Source of the DNA: Psychrobacter namhaensis
Lineage (GTDB): Bacteria; Pseudomonadota; Gammaproteobacteria; Pseudomonadales; Moraxellaceae
Reading direction: 5' to 3'
NCBI RefSeq assembly: GCF_016107545.1
Contig: NZ_JABASS010000005.1
Location: 1-64,000, forward strand
Length of the DNA: 64,000 nucleotides
The position numbers were made by a program, and so were the translations under genes. A model generated the notes under the pieces. The model had not been told where the DNA came from. It did not search any database and worked only from the letters and a program-made list of their open reading frames with translations. Shown here piece by piece: positions 38,399-47,848 of the stretch. Within the stretch, counting starts at the first letter, position 1, and each line of letters opens with the position of its first letter.

Positions 38399-39487
38399 AT
38401 GAAGCACCTACCATTAACCAAACAGCAATTAGTCGTTGCTATGATTTCATTGAGTTTGGGCAGTGTTGCACAAGCCGCACTTACTATTAATGGTAGCACT
38501 GATAGTGGCTCTAGTGCTCGTGTGAGTTGGGGCGGGGCAGATAGCTTGTCTGAAGCGCGCAACATCATGTACAAGTCGACTGGCTCTACTATTAAGCAAG
38601 TCGATAGCGGCTATGGTACGACCAGTATCACCAATACCAATAGCTTCGGTAGTAGCAATAATAGTTACAATAGTAGCAATCGCTATAATACGACTTATCG
38701 CGGTGCATTTGGTAGTAGCGATATGATTCCGATCAGCACGGACTCGCGTAGTGTGGCGGTAATCGATGCGGAAACGGGCGAATCTATTTATGAAAAAGAC
38801 GCTGATATTGCGCGTCCGATGGCCAGTATTAGTAAATTAATGACCGCCATGGTGGTATTAGATGCAGGTCTTGATATGCGCGAAGAGATTACGCTTGATC
38901 CAGAAGATTTTGTCGGTCCAAAGCGCGCAAGCTCACGGTTAAAAGCAGGCGATCGTTTAAATCGAGCTGAAATGCTATTGATGGCGTTAATGAAGTCGGA
39001 GAACCCAGCAGCCAAGAGCTTAGCGCGTAACTATCCAGGTGGTTATAGCGCCTTTATACGGGCGATGAATCGCAAAGCTCAAGACTTAGGCATGACCACG
39101 GCTTTCTTTGGTGATCCCACGGGTCTTGATAAGCGCAATGTTGCTTCATCAAATGACCTTGTAAAAATGGTACGTGCGGCTGGTAATTATGACGTGATTC
39201 GTCGTTTTTCTACGACGAAGAGCTATGACTTTTTTGTATCAAATTACTCCAGTGGCAACCGGACGTATAAAGCCAATAACACGAGTAGCTTAGTGCGTGC
39301 TGGCGACTATCCAATTGGCATCTCAAAAACAGGTTTTATTAATGAAGCGGGCCGTTGCGTCGTCATGGAAACGCGCGTCAATAATCGTCCAGCCATCATT
39401 GTCATCTTAGGGGCAAACAGCTCAGCCACGCGTTGGGGCGATGCTAAAAACATTCTGAACAGTTTAGCGACTCGCCGCACAGTGTAA
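38399..39487 (+). CDS. pbpG: D-alanyl-D-alanine endopeptidase (PBP7/8-like)
   Basis: Periplasmic S11-family penicillin-binding protein that cuts DD-crosslinks. A signal peptide ends at VAQAA (about residue 27). Active-site motifs are SISK (S143, K146), SEN near residue 200 and SKTGF. The segment of about residues 60-105 is Ser/Asn/Gly/Tyr/Thr-rich low complexity, absent from E. coli PbpG. The ATG at 38399 follows GGAGG by five bases, a clear choice over the longer open frame. Single-gene unit with terminator. Confidence 0.92.
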   Translation: MKHLPLTKQQLVVAMISLSLGSVAQAALTINGSTDSGSSARVSWGGADSLSEARNIMYKSTGSTIKQVDSGYGTTSITNTNSFGSSNNSYNSSNRYNTTYRGAFGSSDMIPISTDSRSVAVIDAETGESIYEKDADIARPMASISKLMTAMVVLDAGLDMREEITLDPEDFVGPKRASSRLKAGDRLNRAEMLLMALMKSENPAAKSLARNYPGGYSAFIRAMNRKAQDLGMTTAFFGDPTGLDKRNVASSNDLVKMVRAAGNYDVIRRFSTTKSYDFFVSNYSSGNRTYKANNTSSLVRAGDYPIGISKTGFINEAGRCVVMETRVNNRPAIIVILGANSSATRWGDAKNILNSLATRRTV

Positions 39488-39556
39488 ACTTGCTGGCTAA
39501 GTATTTATAAAACCCAAGCACTTATAAACAAAGACTTATAAAAAAGTAAGCATTAA

Positions 39557-39595
39557 TAAAAAAGGCTGTTATATCCTATAACGGCCTTTTTATTG
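39557..39595 (+). terminator. Terminator of pbpG
   Basis: AAAAAAGGCTGTTATA and TATAACGGCCTTTTT form a hairpin with a TCC loop and a T-run. Confidence 0.87.
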
Positions 39596-39618
39596 TCTTG
39601 AGACTAGGGGTACATGAC

Positions 39619-40287
39619 ATGATTCAAGCATCGAATTTTTCTATGCCGCAGCTATACTTACTGACCAATGACGATGAGTTTGGACTTTTATATCAAAAGT
39701 TAGAGGCGGCACTGGCTACAGGGTTGATTGCGCTATTACAAATTCGTCGTAAGCAGACATTGGCGTGCCCTGACGGTGAGTTAAAACTTTACGAAGAAGC
39801 CTCCAAGATCGTGGCTTTGGCCAAAGCTCATCACGTGGCAGTTGTTATCAATGATGATATTGGTTTGGCGGCAAAGCTTGGCGTTGGGGTACATCTTGGT
39901 CAAGGTGATGGCACGATTAGTGAGGCCAAGCAGCGGTTAGCGCCAAATCAGATTATTGGTCGTACGTGTCATGGTCAGGTAAGTTTGGTCAAAGAAGCGC
40001 AAGACGCCGGCGCAAGTTACGCCGCAATGGGGGCAATCTTTGCTTCTACGACCAAACTAACTGCTGACATTATTGCTCGTCAGCAGCTGATCGATGGCTG
40101 TGAGCAAAACATAGATATCTGTGTGATAGGCGGTTTAACTGCAGAGAATGTCTCAGAGCTGGCAGGTTTGCCCATTCGTTATGTGGCAGTAGTTGGCGAT
40201 ATTATGGACTTGCCAGTCGCACAAGTTGCAGAGCGTTGTCAGCAATGGCAGCAGGCATTTTCTCGCTGGAAAACACCTGATTTATAA
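39619..40287 (+). CDS. thiE: Thiamine phosphate synthase (ThiE-like)
   Basis: TIM-barrel enzyme joining hydroxymethylpyrimidine diphosphate and the thiazole phosphate. Motifs fit ThiE: LYLLTNDDEFG, LLQIRRKQ (the pyrophosphate-contacting KQ), VVINDDIGLAAKLGVGVHLGQGDGT, IIGRTCH, YAAMGAIFAS-TTK, and VIGGLTAENVSEL. The opening lacks the usual Asp and the Gly-rich end is VVGDIM, somewhat divergent, so a TenI-like role is possible. The ATG at 39619 has AGGGG eight bases before it. No thi genes and no TPP riboswitch are seen nearby. Confidence 0.85.
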   Translation: MIQASNFSMPQLYLLTNDDEFGLLYQKLEAALATGLIALLQIRRKQTLACPDGELKLYEEASKIVALAKAHHVAVVINDDIGLAAKLGVGVHLGQGDGTISEAKQRLAPNQIIGRTCHGQVSLVKEAQDAGASYAAMGAIFASTTKLTADIIARQQLIDGCEQNIDICVIGGLTAENVSELAGLPIRYVAVVGDIMDLPVAQVAERCQQWQQAFSRWKTPDL

Positions 40288-40315
40288 TTGGCGCTCTTAA
40301 AACAATAATAAGCAA

Positions 40316-40645
40316 TTACGCAGCGTGTTCCATACATAAGGTAGCATAAGGCAAGGCTTCTAGGCGTTGCTCTTCGATCTGCTCACCGCACACCTCACAT
40401 TCACCATACGTACCATTTTCAATACGGCTTAAGGCGTTTTCGACGTAGATTAAGCTTTGACGCGCTTCGGCCATGAGGTTTTTGCGCATGTCGTTTTGAC
40501 GATAAGAGATGGCTTGGTCTTCCCAGTGTTCATTGAGATCATCTTGGGGGTTTTGAATGTGTTCTTCGATTTTGTCGATGCGCGTTTCGTACTCTTCTTT
40601 TAATTTTAATAGATTCTGTTTAGCGCTCTCTAGATCAATACTCAT
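40316..40645 (-). CDS. Small DksA/TraR-family zinc-finger protein
   Basis: Coiled-coil plus zinc-finger protein of 109 residues, likely acting at the RNA polymerase secondary channel or as an orphan relative. The N-terminal 75 residues are helical and charged; the finger is GECEVCGEQIEEQRLEALPYATLCMEH with ligands C83, C86, C104 and H107. The last ligand is His instead of Cys. The coiled-coil tip lacks the usual DxxDxA arrangement of DksA, so a ppGpp-linked role is uncertain. A ribosome site AGGAG lies just before the ATG. It is convergent with thiE. Confidence 0.85.
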   Translation of the reverse strand: MSIDLESAKQNLLKLKEEYETRIDKIEEHIQNPQDDLNEHWEDQAISYRQNDMRKNLMAEARQSLIYVENALSRIENGTYGECEVCGEQIEEQRLEALPYATLCMEHAA

Positions 40646-41113
40646 TATATTCTCCTAAGGGTTATTTTTATTGTTTACTCCGCTATCATAAATCGCCTAA
40701 CTAGTGAGTACCACCACGAAATGTTACTGATGTTTATGTGGACTTTGCGCCAATCATGAACGTTTTGGTTTGCAGCCTGGTCCTAAGTTGTGAGGGTCAC
40801 AATCCATTCTCGTCAAATTTATGGCAGGTTCGTTATGAGCGGCGGCCAGAAAACTGGTAGAATACACCGCCGCTAAATCTTGCTTGTTAAAGCCAATGGT
40901 TAAAAGACCTCAATCAGCAAAAAGCAAGTTGGCCAAACGTAAAAACCAGTAAGAGCATTCGACACGGCTCATGTGACAGCAAGTCATTGGTCACACTCTT
41001 TTATAGATACCTTTGTATAAAAATGCTTCAGTAATGATAGCAATTTTAATGATAGCAACTTTAGTTTTTTAATAGACAGATTAACCAACAGATTGATGTA
41101 TAGGAGCAGGTAA
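40646..41113. other. Intergenic region upstream of pgk
   Basis: About 470 bp without a gene, between divergent genes. It holds a short tandem repeat, AATGATAGCAA followed after four bases by AATGATAGCAA (41033-41058). A possible hairpin TGTGAC/GGTCACA lies around 40974-40995. Neither can be assigned a function. The usual epd/tkt genes are not upstream of pgk. Confidence 0.45.
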
Positions 41114-42316
41114 ATGAATTTTTTGCGTATGAGTGAGCTGAATTTAACGGATAAAGTAGTACTGATTCGTGAGGATCTCAACGTACCTATCAAAAACGGT
41201 AAAGTCACAAGTGATGCGCGCTTACAAGCCAGTCTGCCAACCATCAAATTGGCACTAGAAAAAGGGGCTGCCGTTATCGTTTGCTCACACTTAGGGCGTC
41301 CTACCGAAGGTAACCCTGAAGCAGTATACTCGTTGGCACCAGTGGCTGATTATTTGACGGATAAGCTATCTACCCCCGTCAGTCTTAATCGTGACTATTT
41401 GACTCAAGGTGTGTCTATCAAAGCAGGTGAGGTTGTCCTGTTAGAAAATGTGCGCTTCAATGAAGGTGAAAAGAAAAACGATGCCACTTTGGCAAAAAAA
41501 TATGCAGATTTATGCGATGTGTTCGTCATGGACGCTTTTGGTACCGCCCATCGTGCCCAAGCATCCACTGAAGGCGTCACGCAAGCGATGCGTCAAGTAG
41601 ATAAGACCGTATGTGCAGGCCCTTTGTTGGCCGCTGAATTGGACGCGCTAAGTCTCGCGCTTGAAACCCCAGCCCAGCCCATGTTAGCCATTGTTGGTGG
41701 ATCGAAAGTATCTACGAAGTTAGAAGTGCTACACAGCTTGGCAGAAGTGTGTTCACAGATTATCGTTGGGGGCGGCATTGCCAATACTTTCTTAGCGGCG
41801 CAAGGTCATAGTGTTGGCGCCTCGCTATATGAAGCAGATTTGGTTGATACGGCCCGTGAGATTATGGATAAAACTGAGATTTTATTGCCTGAGCAGGTCG
41901 TCGTTGCAGACAAAAATGACATCAATTTTGATGACTTTATTGGCTCACTACAGCAAGCCACTGCCACCGTTAAGTCTGTGGATGCGATTGGCGATAATGA
42001 CATGATATTAGACATCGCCCCAAAAAGCGCAAAGCAGCTTGCAGATGCCATTAGCAAAGCCAAAACCATCTTGTGGAATGGGCCAGTAGGCGTTTTCGAA
42101 GTAGAAGCTTTTGGCAGTGGTACGCAAATACTGGCTGACGCTGTAAAAAATAGCGAAGGTTTTTCGATCGCTGGTGGCGGTGATACCTTAGCTGCCATTG
42201 ATAAATATCAAGTTGCAGGCGGTGTGAGTTACATGTCAACAGGTGGCGGCGCGTTTTTGGAGTTTGTAGAAGGTAAGGCGCTACCAGCGGTCGCAGCGCT
42301 ACAAACTGACGTTTAA
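41114..42316 (+). CDS. pgk: Phosphoglycerate kinase
   Basis: Glycolytic kinase making ATP from 1,3-bisphosphoglycerate. Motifs include [57 protein letters not shown] and, in the C-terminal nucleotide domain, [10 protein letters not shown] and GGGDTLAAI, with NGPVGVFE. Length 400 is standard. GGAGCAGG precedes the ATG. It is followed, after a small lipoprotein gene, by fba, giving the common pgk-fba pairing with one insertion. Confidence 0.98.
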   Translation: MNFLRMSELNLTDKVVLIREDLNVPIKNGKVTSDARLQASLPTIKLALEKGAAVIVCSHLGRPTEGNPEAVYSLAPVADYLTDKLSTPVSLNRDYLTQGVSIKAGEVVLLENVRFNEGEKKNDATLAKKYADLCDVFVMDAFGTAHRAQASTEGVTQAMRQVDKTVCAGPLLAAELDALSLALETPAQPMLAIVGGSKVSTKLEVLHSLAEVCSQIIVGGGIANTFLAAQGHSVGASLYEADLVDTAREIMDKTEILLPEQVVVADKNDINFDDFIGSLQQATATVKSVDAIGDNDMILDIAPKSAKQLADAISKAKTILWNGPVGVFEVEAFGSGTQILADAVKNSEGFSIAGGGDTLAAIDKYQVAGGVSYMSTGGGAFLEFVEGKALPAVAALQTDV

Positions 42317-42389
42317 GCATTTAACGAGTTTAGTAACATTAGCGGTACAACCAAATAGACGTATTTGGGTTAGGCTATAAAAATAAGGT

Positions 42390-42446
42390 AATGACCCGTT
42401 TGTGCTCAGACACCCACAGACGGTGATTTGAGAGGGATTGGTCATT
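42390..42446. other. Nested inverted repeats downstream of pgk
   Basis: AATGACC and GGTCATT (7 bp) enclose CCGTTTGT and ACAGACGG (8 bp with one G-U), giving a folded element of about 57 nt, without a T-run. It lies in the 250-bp spacer between pgk and the lipoprotein gene. It might be a processing or leader structure; no known RNA family was recognised. Confidence 0.35.
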
Positions 42447-42568
42447 GATTATTATTAACTGGTAATTATTTGTTTCTATACTGAACATTGTTATTGCATG
42501 TCTTATTTGCACTCTATAAAATAGCGCAACCATGTATTTTGACATGTTTTATTTACGAGAGGTTTATT

Positions 42569-42955
42569 ATGTTAAAACGTCATTTGTTACTTGCTAGCTT
42601 ACTTGCTGGTACTTTTGCAGTTACTGCGTGTAGCCAACAAACAGAAGAGCAAACTGAAGCTGCTGTTGAATCTGCAGGCGATGATGCCGCTGCTAACACA
42701 GAAGCTGCTGCTGCCGAAACTGAAGAAGCGGCTGCTGAAGCTGAAGTGGCGGCACAAAATGCTGGCACTGAAGTTGCAGAAGGCGCTGAAACCGCGGGCG
42801 AGGCTGCAACAAATGCTCTAGAAAACACTGGTGATGCTATCGCCGAAGGTACCAATGAAGCGGTCGAAGGTACAGCTTCAGCTGTTGCTGATGGTGCTAA
42901 CGCTGTCGCTGATGGTGCAAATGACCTCGCTGTTGATGCAGAACAACAGTACTAA
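42569..42955 (+). CDS. Ala/Glu-rich small lipoprotein
   Basis: 128-residue predicted lipoprotein. The signal peptide ends in a lipobox AVTAC (C20). The mature part is almost entirely Ala, Glu, Gly, Thr and Asn with heptad-like repeats such as AEGAETAGEAATNA, AEGTNEAVEGT and ADGANAVADGAND; it is likely helical and elongated, resembling Ala-rich envelope spacer proteins. No enzyme domain. GAGAGG precedes the ATG at 42569. It has its own terminator. Confidence 0.8.
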   Translation: MLKRHLLLASLLAGTFAVTACSQQTEEQTEAAVESAGDDAAANTEAAAAETEEAAAEAEVAAQNAGTEVAEGAETAGEAATNALENTGDAIAEGTNEAVEGTASAVADGANAVADGANDLAVDAEQQY

Positions 42956-43058
42956 GCCGTTTCATTACTGATTTATGGAGTCGTGGTTGTTTGATAGATG
43001 ACTCATAAGTTCGGTCGCTAAAATGATTCGTTGTTTTATAAGCCCTCAAAATACTAGA

Positions 43059-43087
43059 AAAGCCTTGGTGACCACCAAGGCTTTTTG
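43059..43087 (+). terminator. Terminator of the Ala/Glu-rich lipoprotein gene
   Basis: AAAGCCTTGGTG and CACCAAGGCTTT form a 12-bp stem sharing the central bases, followed by TTTTT. Confidence 0.88.
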
Positions 43088-43334
43088 CGTTGTCTGTCTT
43101 TCTTTAGTTAGAGTAATAAATAGTCAGGCAACTGCTACGAAGACAGCGCATTTTTTGCTATAATCACGGCGTATTAATTATCTCCAAAACGCTGAATCCT
43201 GTGAATGACTGGTGGTGCTTTAACTACTAAGGCTTTAACCGTTATTAAGCAAAAGTTTTGGGCTAATTACTCTAAAGTTCTACTGCAAGAGCTGTTTTTA
43301 AAATACTATTCAAAATTTAATCAGAGAGCGTTTT
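43088..43334. other. Upstream region of fba
   Basis: About 250 bp without a gene. TATAAT at 43159-43164 is a good -10 element, but no convincing -35 stands 16-18 bp before it. This would give a leader of about 165 nt for fba. Confidence 0.4.
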
Positions 43335-44372
43335 ATGGCCTTAATATCGTTACGTCAACTTCTAGATCACGCCGCTGAGCATAGCTACGGTGTTCCTGCC
43401 TTTAACGTCAATAATTTAGAGCAGATGCGTGCAATCATGATGGCGGCGGATGCTTGTGACTCACCTGTCATCGTCCAAGCCAGTGCTGGCGCACGTAATT
43501 ATGCAGGGTCGGCGTTTTTACGTCATCTGATCATCGCTGCTATCGAAGAGTGGCCGCATATTCCAGTGGTTATGCATCAAGATCATGGCATGTCACCCGC
43601 TATCTGCCAGCGCTCAATCCAGCTTGGTTTTTCGTCAGTCATGATGGATGGCTCGCTGGGTGAAGACGGCAAAACGCCAATGGATTATGATTACAATGCT
43701 AGCGTTACTCGCGAAGTGGTTAAGATGGCACACGCTTGCGGCGTTTCTGTAGAAGGCGAGATTGGTTGCTTGGGCAGCCTTGAAACCGGCATGGCAGGCG
43801 AAGAAGATGGCTCTGGTGCAGAAGGTGTACTGGGTCATGAGCAGCTCTTGACCAGTGCTGATGAAGCCGAGCAATTCGTAAAAGACACGAATGTCGATGC
43901 GTTAGCGATTGCTATTGGTACGAGCCACGGCGCTTATAAGTTCACGCGTCCACCGACAGGCGATATCTTGTCGATTGAGCGAGTAAAAGAGATTCATGCG
44001 CGCATTCCTAACACCCACCTTGTCATGCATGGCTCGTCATCCGTACCGCAAGAATGGTTAAAAGTCATCAATGAAAATGGCGGTGACATTGGTGAAACTT
44101 ATGGTGTGCCGGTTGAGCAGATCGTTGAAGCGATCAAGCATGGGGTACGTAAAGTAAATATCGATACTGATTTGCGTCTAGCCTCAACAGGCGCTATCCG
44201 TGAATTCCTTGCTAACAACCCAAGTGAGTTTGATCCACGTAAATACTTCAAAGCCTCTATGGTCGCGATGTCAGATATCTGTACCAATCGTTTTGAGGCG
44301 TTTGGTTCTGCTGGTCAAGCGCATAAGATTCGCCCAATCAGTCTTGAAGGTATGGTGGATTTTTATCAGTAA
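43335..44372 (+). CDS. fba: Fructose-bisphosphate aldolase, class II
   Basis: Zinc-dependent aldolase splitting fructose 1,6-bisphosphate. The sequence [37 protein letters not shown] (zinc His and catalytic Asp), [24 protein letters not shown] and [10 protein letters not shown] are the class II signatures. Its length of 345 and the [14 protein letters not shown] end match the form found in Calvin-type (CbbA-like) class II enzymes rather than E. coli FbaA. A 4-residue GERV-type feature was not seen. It lies 84 bp before ruvA with no terminator seen between. Confidence 0.96.
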   Translation: MALISLRQLLDHAAEHSYGVPAFNVNNLEQMRAIMMAADACDSPVIVQASAGARNYAGSAFLRHLIIAAIEEWPHIPVVMHQDHGMSPAICQRSIQLGFSSVMMDGSLGEDGKTPMDYDYNASVTREVVKMAHACGVSVEGEIGCLGSLETGMAGEEDGSGAEGVLGHEQLLTSADEAEQFVKDTNVDALAIAIGTSHGAYKFTRPPTGDILSIERVKEIHARIPNTHLVMHGSSSVPQEWLKVINENGGDIGETYGVPVEQIVEAIKHGVRKVNIDTDLRLASTGAIREFLANNPSEFDPRKYFKASMVAMSDICTNRFEAFGSAGQAHKIRPISLEGMVDFYQ

Positions 44373-44456
44373 ATTACACTGGTAAAAGGTGGTCATGGCC
44401 CATGTGACGACAGTGTATTTCATTTTTATAATAGCCCTTATAAGAGGTAGTACGTG

Positions 44457-45077
44457 ATGATAGGATTGATTACCGGACAGGTGCAGTATTTAATGGCACC
44501 CACGGCCTGTATCATGACAACCTCGGGTGTGGGTTATGATATCGAGCTGCCACTGCCGTCATTTTGCCAATTGCATCTCAATGAGCAAGCCAGTATTTGG
44601 ACGCATTTTCATGTTCGTGAAGATGCGCAGCTGCTATATGGTTTTATCGACCGCAAAGAGCGCGATGTTTTTCGCCAGTTAATCAAAATCAACGGCGTGG
44701 GCGCAAAAATGGCGCTAGCGATGCTGTCGGCGATGTCAGGTGCTGAGCTGAAGATGCATGTTGAACAAGAGTCAGAAACTGCGTTGACTCGTATCCCAGG
44801 TATTGGTAAAAAAACAGCTCAGCGTTTGCTTATTGAGCTAAAAGACAAGCTTAAAAACATCGAGGTTGATAGCAGCGCTTTGGAGTTGACCCCGCAGAGG
44901 GCAACGGTTTCTCACGAAGGCAGTATCATCGCTGAAGTCGAGGGCGCCTTGATGAGTTTGGGTTATAAAGAAAAAGAGGCGCAGCAAGCGATTAAAGCCG
45001 CTAAGAGTAAAGGGGATACGTTTGCTGATACTCAAGGCTTATTAAAAGCCACGTTACAGCAGCTGTCTGGTTTTTAA
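44457..45077 (+). CDS. ruvA: Holliday junction branch migration protein RuvA
   Basis: Tetrameric junction-binding subunit of the RuvAB motor. MIGLITGQV opens the OB domain; two helix-hairpin-helix motifs follow, INGVGAKMALAML and IPGIGKKTAQRLLIELKDKL; the C-terminal domain contains LMSLGYKEKEAQQAIKAAKS, which contacts RuvB. The ATG at 44457 gives the usual start; a GTG lies directly before it. AGAGG precedes. Confidence 0.97.
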   Translation: MIGLITGQVQYLMAPTACIMTTSGVGYDIELPLPSFCQLHLNEQASIWTHFHVREDAQLLYGFIDRKERDVFRQLIKINGVGAKMALAMLSAMSGAELKMHVEQESETALTRIPGIGKKTAQRLLIELKDKLKNIEVDSSALELTPQRATVSHEGSIIAEVEGALMSLGYKEKEAQQAIKAAKSKGDTFADTQGLLKATLQQLSGF

Positions 45078-45129
45078 ATCGTTTTTCTTAGCTGTCTACG
45101 ATGGTAATCACATAATATATTGAACAGAT

Positions 45130-45157
45130 AAGCGACATTCAGTGTCGCTTATTTTCG
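45130..45157 (+). terminator. Weak terminator after ruvA
   Basis: AAGCGACA and TGTCGCTT form an 8-bp stem with a five-base loop, followed by ATTTTCGTTT. The T-run is imperfect, so partial read-through to ruvB is likely. Confidence 0.6.
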
Positions 45158-45251
45158 TTTTGGTATCCACTGAGTGATGTTTTGCATGACTTATGCGCAG
45201 CGTTTGGTTATGCTATTTGTTACCTAATTTTTTAATATAATGATAAGTTCT

Positions 45252-46235
45252 ATGATGCAAGATCGATTGATTAATCCGCTAGAAGGAGCAAGCGATGCGC
45301 CTGATGCCAATATTCGTCCGGCATTACTGGCTGAATATATTGGGCAGCCGGTGGTACGTGAGCAGATGGAAGTTTTCATTGGTGCCGCAAGAGGACGAGA
45401 TGAGGCGCTGGATCACACCCTAATATTTGGTCCACCAGGCTTAGGTAAGACGACGCTCGCCAATATCATCGCTCGTGAAATGGGTGGTAACCTGCGGTCA
45501 ACGTCAGGCCCTGTGCTTGAGCGTCCAGGCGATTTGGCCGCCATGCTGACCAACTTAGAAGCAGGTGACGTCCTATTTATTGATGAAATACATCGTTTGA
45601 GTTCGGTTATTGAAGAGATACTTTATCCGGCAATGGAGGATTTTCAGCTGGATATTATGATCGGTGAAGGGCCTGCTGCGCGTTCTATTAAGCTTGATTT
45701 GCCGCCCTTTACATTGGTGGCGGCAACCACCAGAGCAGGGCTGCTGACCTCACCATTACGCGATCGTTTTGGTATCGTACAGCGGCTTGAATTTTACAAT
45801 ATTGCTGATCTGACCACGATTGTGAGCCGTGCTGCCCGCTTGATGCGCGTGCCAATGAGTGAGGACGGCGCGGTTGAGATTGCCCGCCGTGCTCGTGGTA
45901 CCCCAAGGATTGCCAATCGCTTATTACGCCGTGTGCGTGATTATGCCGAAGTCAAAGGTGACGGTAGTATCAATGGCGCGATTGCTGGCAGTGCTTTAGA
46001 TATGCTGGCAGTCGATAGACGCGGTCTGGATCATTTAGACAGACGCTACATCGAGATATTGCACGAGCGGTTTGATGGTGGTCCTGCTGGAGTCGAAGCG
46101 GTGGCCGCCGCCATGGCGGAAGACCGTGGCACGCTTGAAGATGTGATAGAGCCTTATCTTATTCAACAAGGCTACGTACTGCGTACCGCACGTGGACGCG
46201 TGCTGACCCAAATGGCAATTGATCAGATGTTATAG
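45252..46235 (+). CDS. ruvB: Holliday junction branch migration helicase RuvB
   Basis: AAA+ motor ATPase of the RuvABC pathway. Walker A is [14 protein letters not shown], Walker [10 protein letters not shown], sensor [19 protein letters not shown], arginine finger region [18 protein letters not shown]; the C-terminal winged helix ends in [15 protein letters not shown]. The gene follows ruvA by about 170 bp rather than overlapping it. The start could be 45240, 45252 or 45255; no strong ribosome site is visible. Confidence 0.97.
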   Translation: MMQDRLINPLEGASDAPDANIRPALLAEYIGQPVVREQMEVFIGAARGRDEALDHTLIFGPPGLGKTTLANIIAREMGGNLRSTSGPVLERPGDLAAMLTNLEAGDVLFIDEIHRLSSVIEEILYPAMEDFQLDIMIGEGPAARSIKLDLPPFTLVAATTRAGLLTSPLRDRFGIVQRLEFYNIADLTTIVSRAARLMRVPMSEDGAVEIARRARGTPRIANRLLRRVRDYAEVKGDGSINGAIAGSALDMLAVDRRGLDHLDRRYIEILHERFDGGPAGVEAVAAAMAEDRGTLEDVIEPYLIQQGYVLRTARGRVLTQMAIDQML

Positions 46236-46260
46236 AACCAACTTTTATAGTATCAAACTT

Positions 46261-46313
46261 AAAAAATGCGCCCAATTTTAATCATGAACATGAAAATTGG
46301 GCGCATTTTTTTG
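46261..46313. terminator. Bidirectional terminator between ruvB and the dehydrogenase gene
   Basis: AAATGCGCCCAATTTT and AAAATTGGGCGCATTT form a 16-bp stem with a 13-nt loop, flanked by A-run and seven T, between convergent genes. Confidence 0.9.
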
Positions 46314-46349
46314 TTTCAGTGTTGGCTTTCGTATTTGATTGTTGTGGAG

Positions 46350-47780
46350 TTATTGGAGCGTAGTCAAAGCATCAGGCCATATTTTACCTGGGTTAAGAAT
46401 ATTATTAGGGTCAAGGGCAGTTTTAATGGCTTGCATGAGTGCCAAGGCATTGCCGTGTTCCTGTTGCATATATTTTTGTTTGCCTTGCCCTATACCGTGC
46501 TCACCCGTACAGGTACCATCCATCTCTATAGCGCGCTTGGCTAGGCGGCCGATAATACCGTCAGCGGTTGCTATTTCTTCAGGGTTATTGGTATCGACCA
46601 ACAAGAGAACATGAAAATTGCCGTCACCAACGTGGCCGACGATAGGCCCAATCATGCCAGATACTTCGATATCTTTGGCTGTCTCACTGACGCATTCTGC
46701 TAAGCGTGAGATAGGCACGCAGGCATCGGTTGATAAAGCACTGGCTTCAGGTCGCAGAGCAGAGCTGGCATGATAAGCGTTATGCCGTGCTTGCCAAAGA
46801 CGTTTGCGCTCAGCTTCACTGGTGTCCCAAGCGAAGTCGTGACCACCAAACTCTTCGATGATACCGGTAAAGATTTGTACCTGTTCACGAACGCTCACTT
46901 CTGTACCGTGAAATTCGACAAATAACGTTGGCGTTTCGGCTAATTCAAGATTGGCATACTGATTACAAGCTTTTATTTGCATGGCATCGAGTAGCTCAAT
47001 ACGGGCGATGGGCAGACACATCTGAATGGTTAACATCACTGCCTGACAAGCGTCTTCAATGGTTGGAAAATGACAAATCCCGCTACCAATACATTCACTG
47101 ATACCAAACAGTTTAAGCGTTACTTCTGTGACGATACCCAGTGTTCCTTCTGAGCCTATCATTAGCCGTGTTAAGTCATAACCCGCCGCCGATTTTTTGG
47201 CTCGTGTGCCTGTTCGAACTATCTCGCCACTGGCAGTGACAACCTCAAGTGCCAGTACCACGTCTTTCATGGTGCCATAGCGTACGGCATTGGTCCCTGA
47301 TGCGCGGGTAGCAACCATGCCGCCGATACTTGCATTAGCGCCTGGATCTATCGGAAAAAACAATCCTGTGTCACGCAAGTAATGATTTAACTGCTCCCGT
47401 GTCACCCCAGGTTGCACGGTCACTGTCAGGTCTTCATTATTGACTTGCAAAATCGCATCCATGGCATGCATGTCGATACACAGTCCGCCGTAAGGTGCGT
47501 TTAATTGTCCTTCCAAAGAGGAGCCAATACCGAAGGCAATCACGGGCATCTGATACTGATTGCAAATCTCTACAGCAGTGGCGACTTGGTTTTTGTCTTG
47601 TACGGTTAACACGGCATCAGGTGGCTGGTTAGCGAGCCAAGTCATGGTGTGACCATGCTGCTCGCGTACCGTTGTGTTAGTACTTAACTGTTTGCCAAAA
47701 CGGGATTTTAGAGCAGCAATAGCAGCACTGTGGTCTGGCTTCACGGTGTCACTAAGGGGTGAAACAGGCAGAGATGACAT
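46350..47780 (-). CDS. FAD-linked oxidase, D-lactate dehydrogenase/glycolate oxidase GlcD-like
   Basis: Flavoprotein of the FAD-binding PCMH family, 476 residues. The FAD site has QYQMPVIAFGIGSSLEGQ, VTVQPGVTREQLNHYL, FPIDPGANASIGGMVATRASGTNAVRYG (the FAD loop, split by motif) and GSEGTLGIVTEVTLKL. The C-terminal domain ends CTGEHGIGQGKQKYM, containing the catalytic histidine. Similar proteins oxidise D-lactate to pyruvate with electron transfer to quinone or cytochrome; the exact substrate (D-lactate, D-2-hydroxyglutarate or glycolate) cannot be fixed. It lies 69 bp below ubiB, fitting a respiratory role. GGAG precedes the ATG. Confidence 0.88.
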   Translation of the reverse strand: MSSLPVSPLSDTVKPDHSAAIAALKSRFGKQLSTNTTVREQHGHTMTWLANQPPDAVLTVQDKNQVATAVEICNQYQMPVIAFGIGSSLEGQLNAPYGGLCIDMHAMDAILQVNNEDLTVTVQPGVTREQLNHYLRDTGLFFPIDPGANASIGGMVATRASGTNAVRYGTMKDVVLALEVVTASGEIVRTGTRAKKSAAGYDLTRLMIGSEGTLGIVTEVTLKLFGISECIGSGICHFPTIEDACQAVMLTIQMCLPIARIELLDAMQIKACNQYANLELAETPTLFVEFHGTEVSVREQVQIFTGIIEEFGGHDFAWDTSEAERKRLWQARHNAYHASSALRPEASALSTDACVPISRLAECVSETAKDIEVSGMIGPIVGHVGDGNFHVLLLVDTNNPEEIATADGIIGRLAKRAIEMDGTCTGEHGIGQGKQKYMQQEHGNALALMQAIKTALDPNNILNPGKIWPDALTTLQ

Positions 47781-47848
47781 GGTTAACTCCTACATATAAG
47801 AGGTGTGCTTAAATGAGCAAGCACTATGGCTATGACACGTATCAGGGG

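Noticed and set aside
39480-39618. TPP riboswitch before thiE
   Set aside because: The 130-bp spacer holds only the pbpG terminator; no CTGAGA or ACCTGA-type conserved segments were seen.
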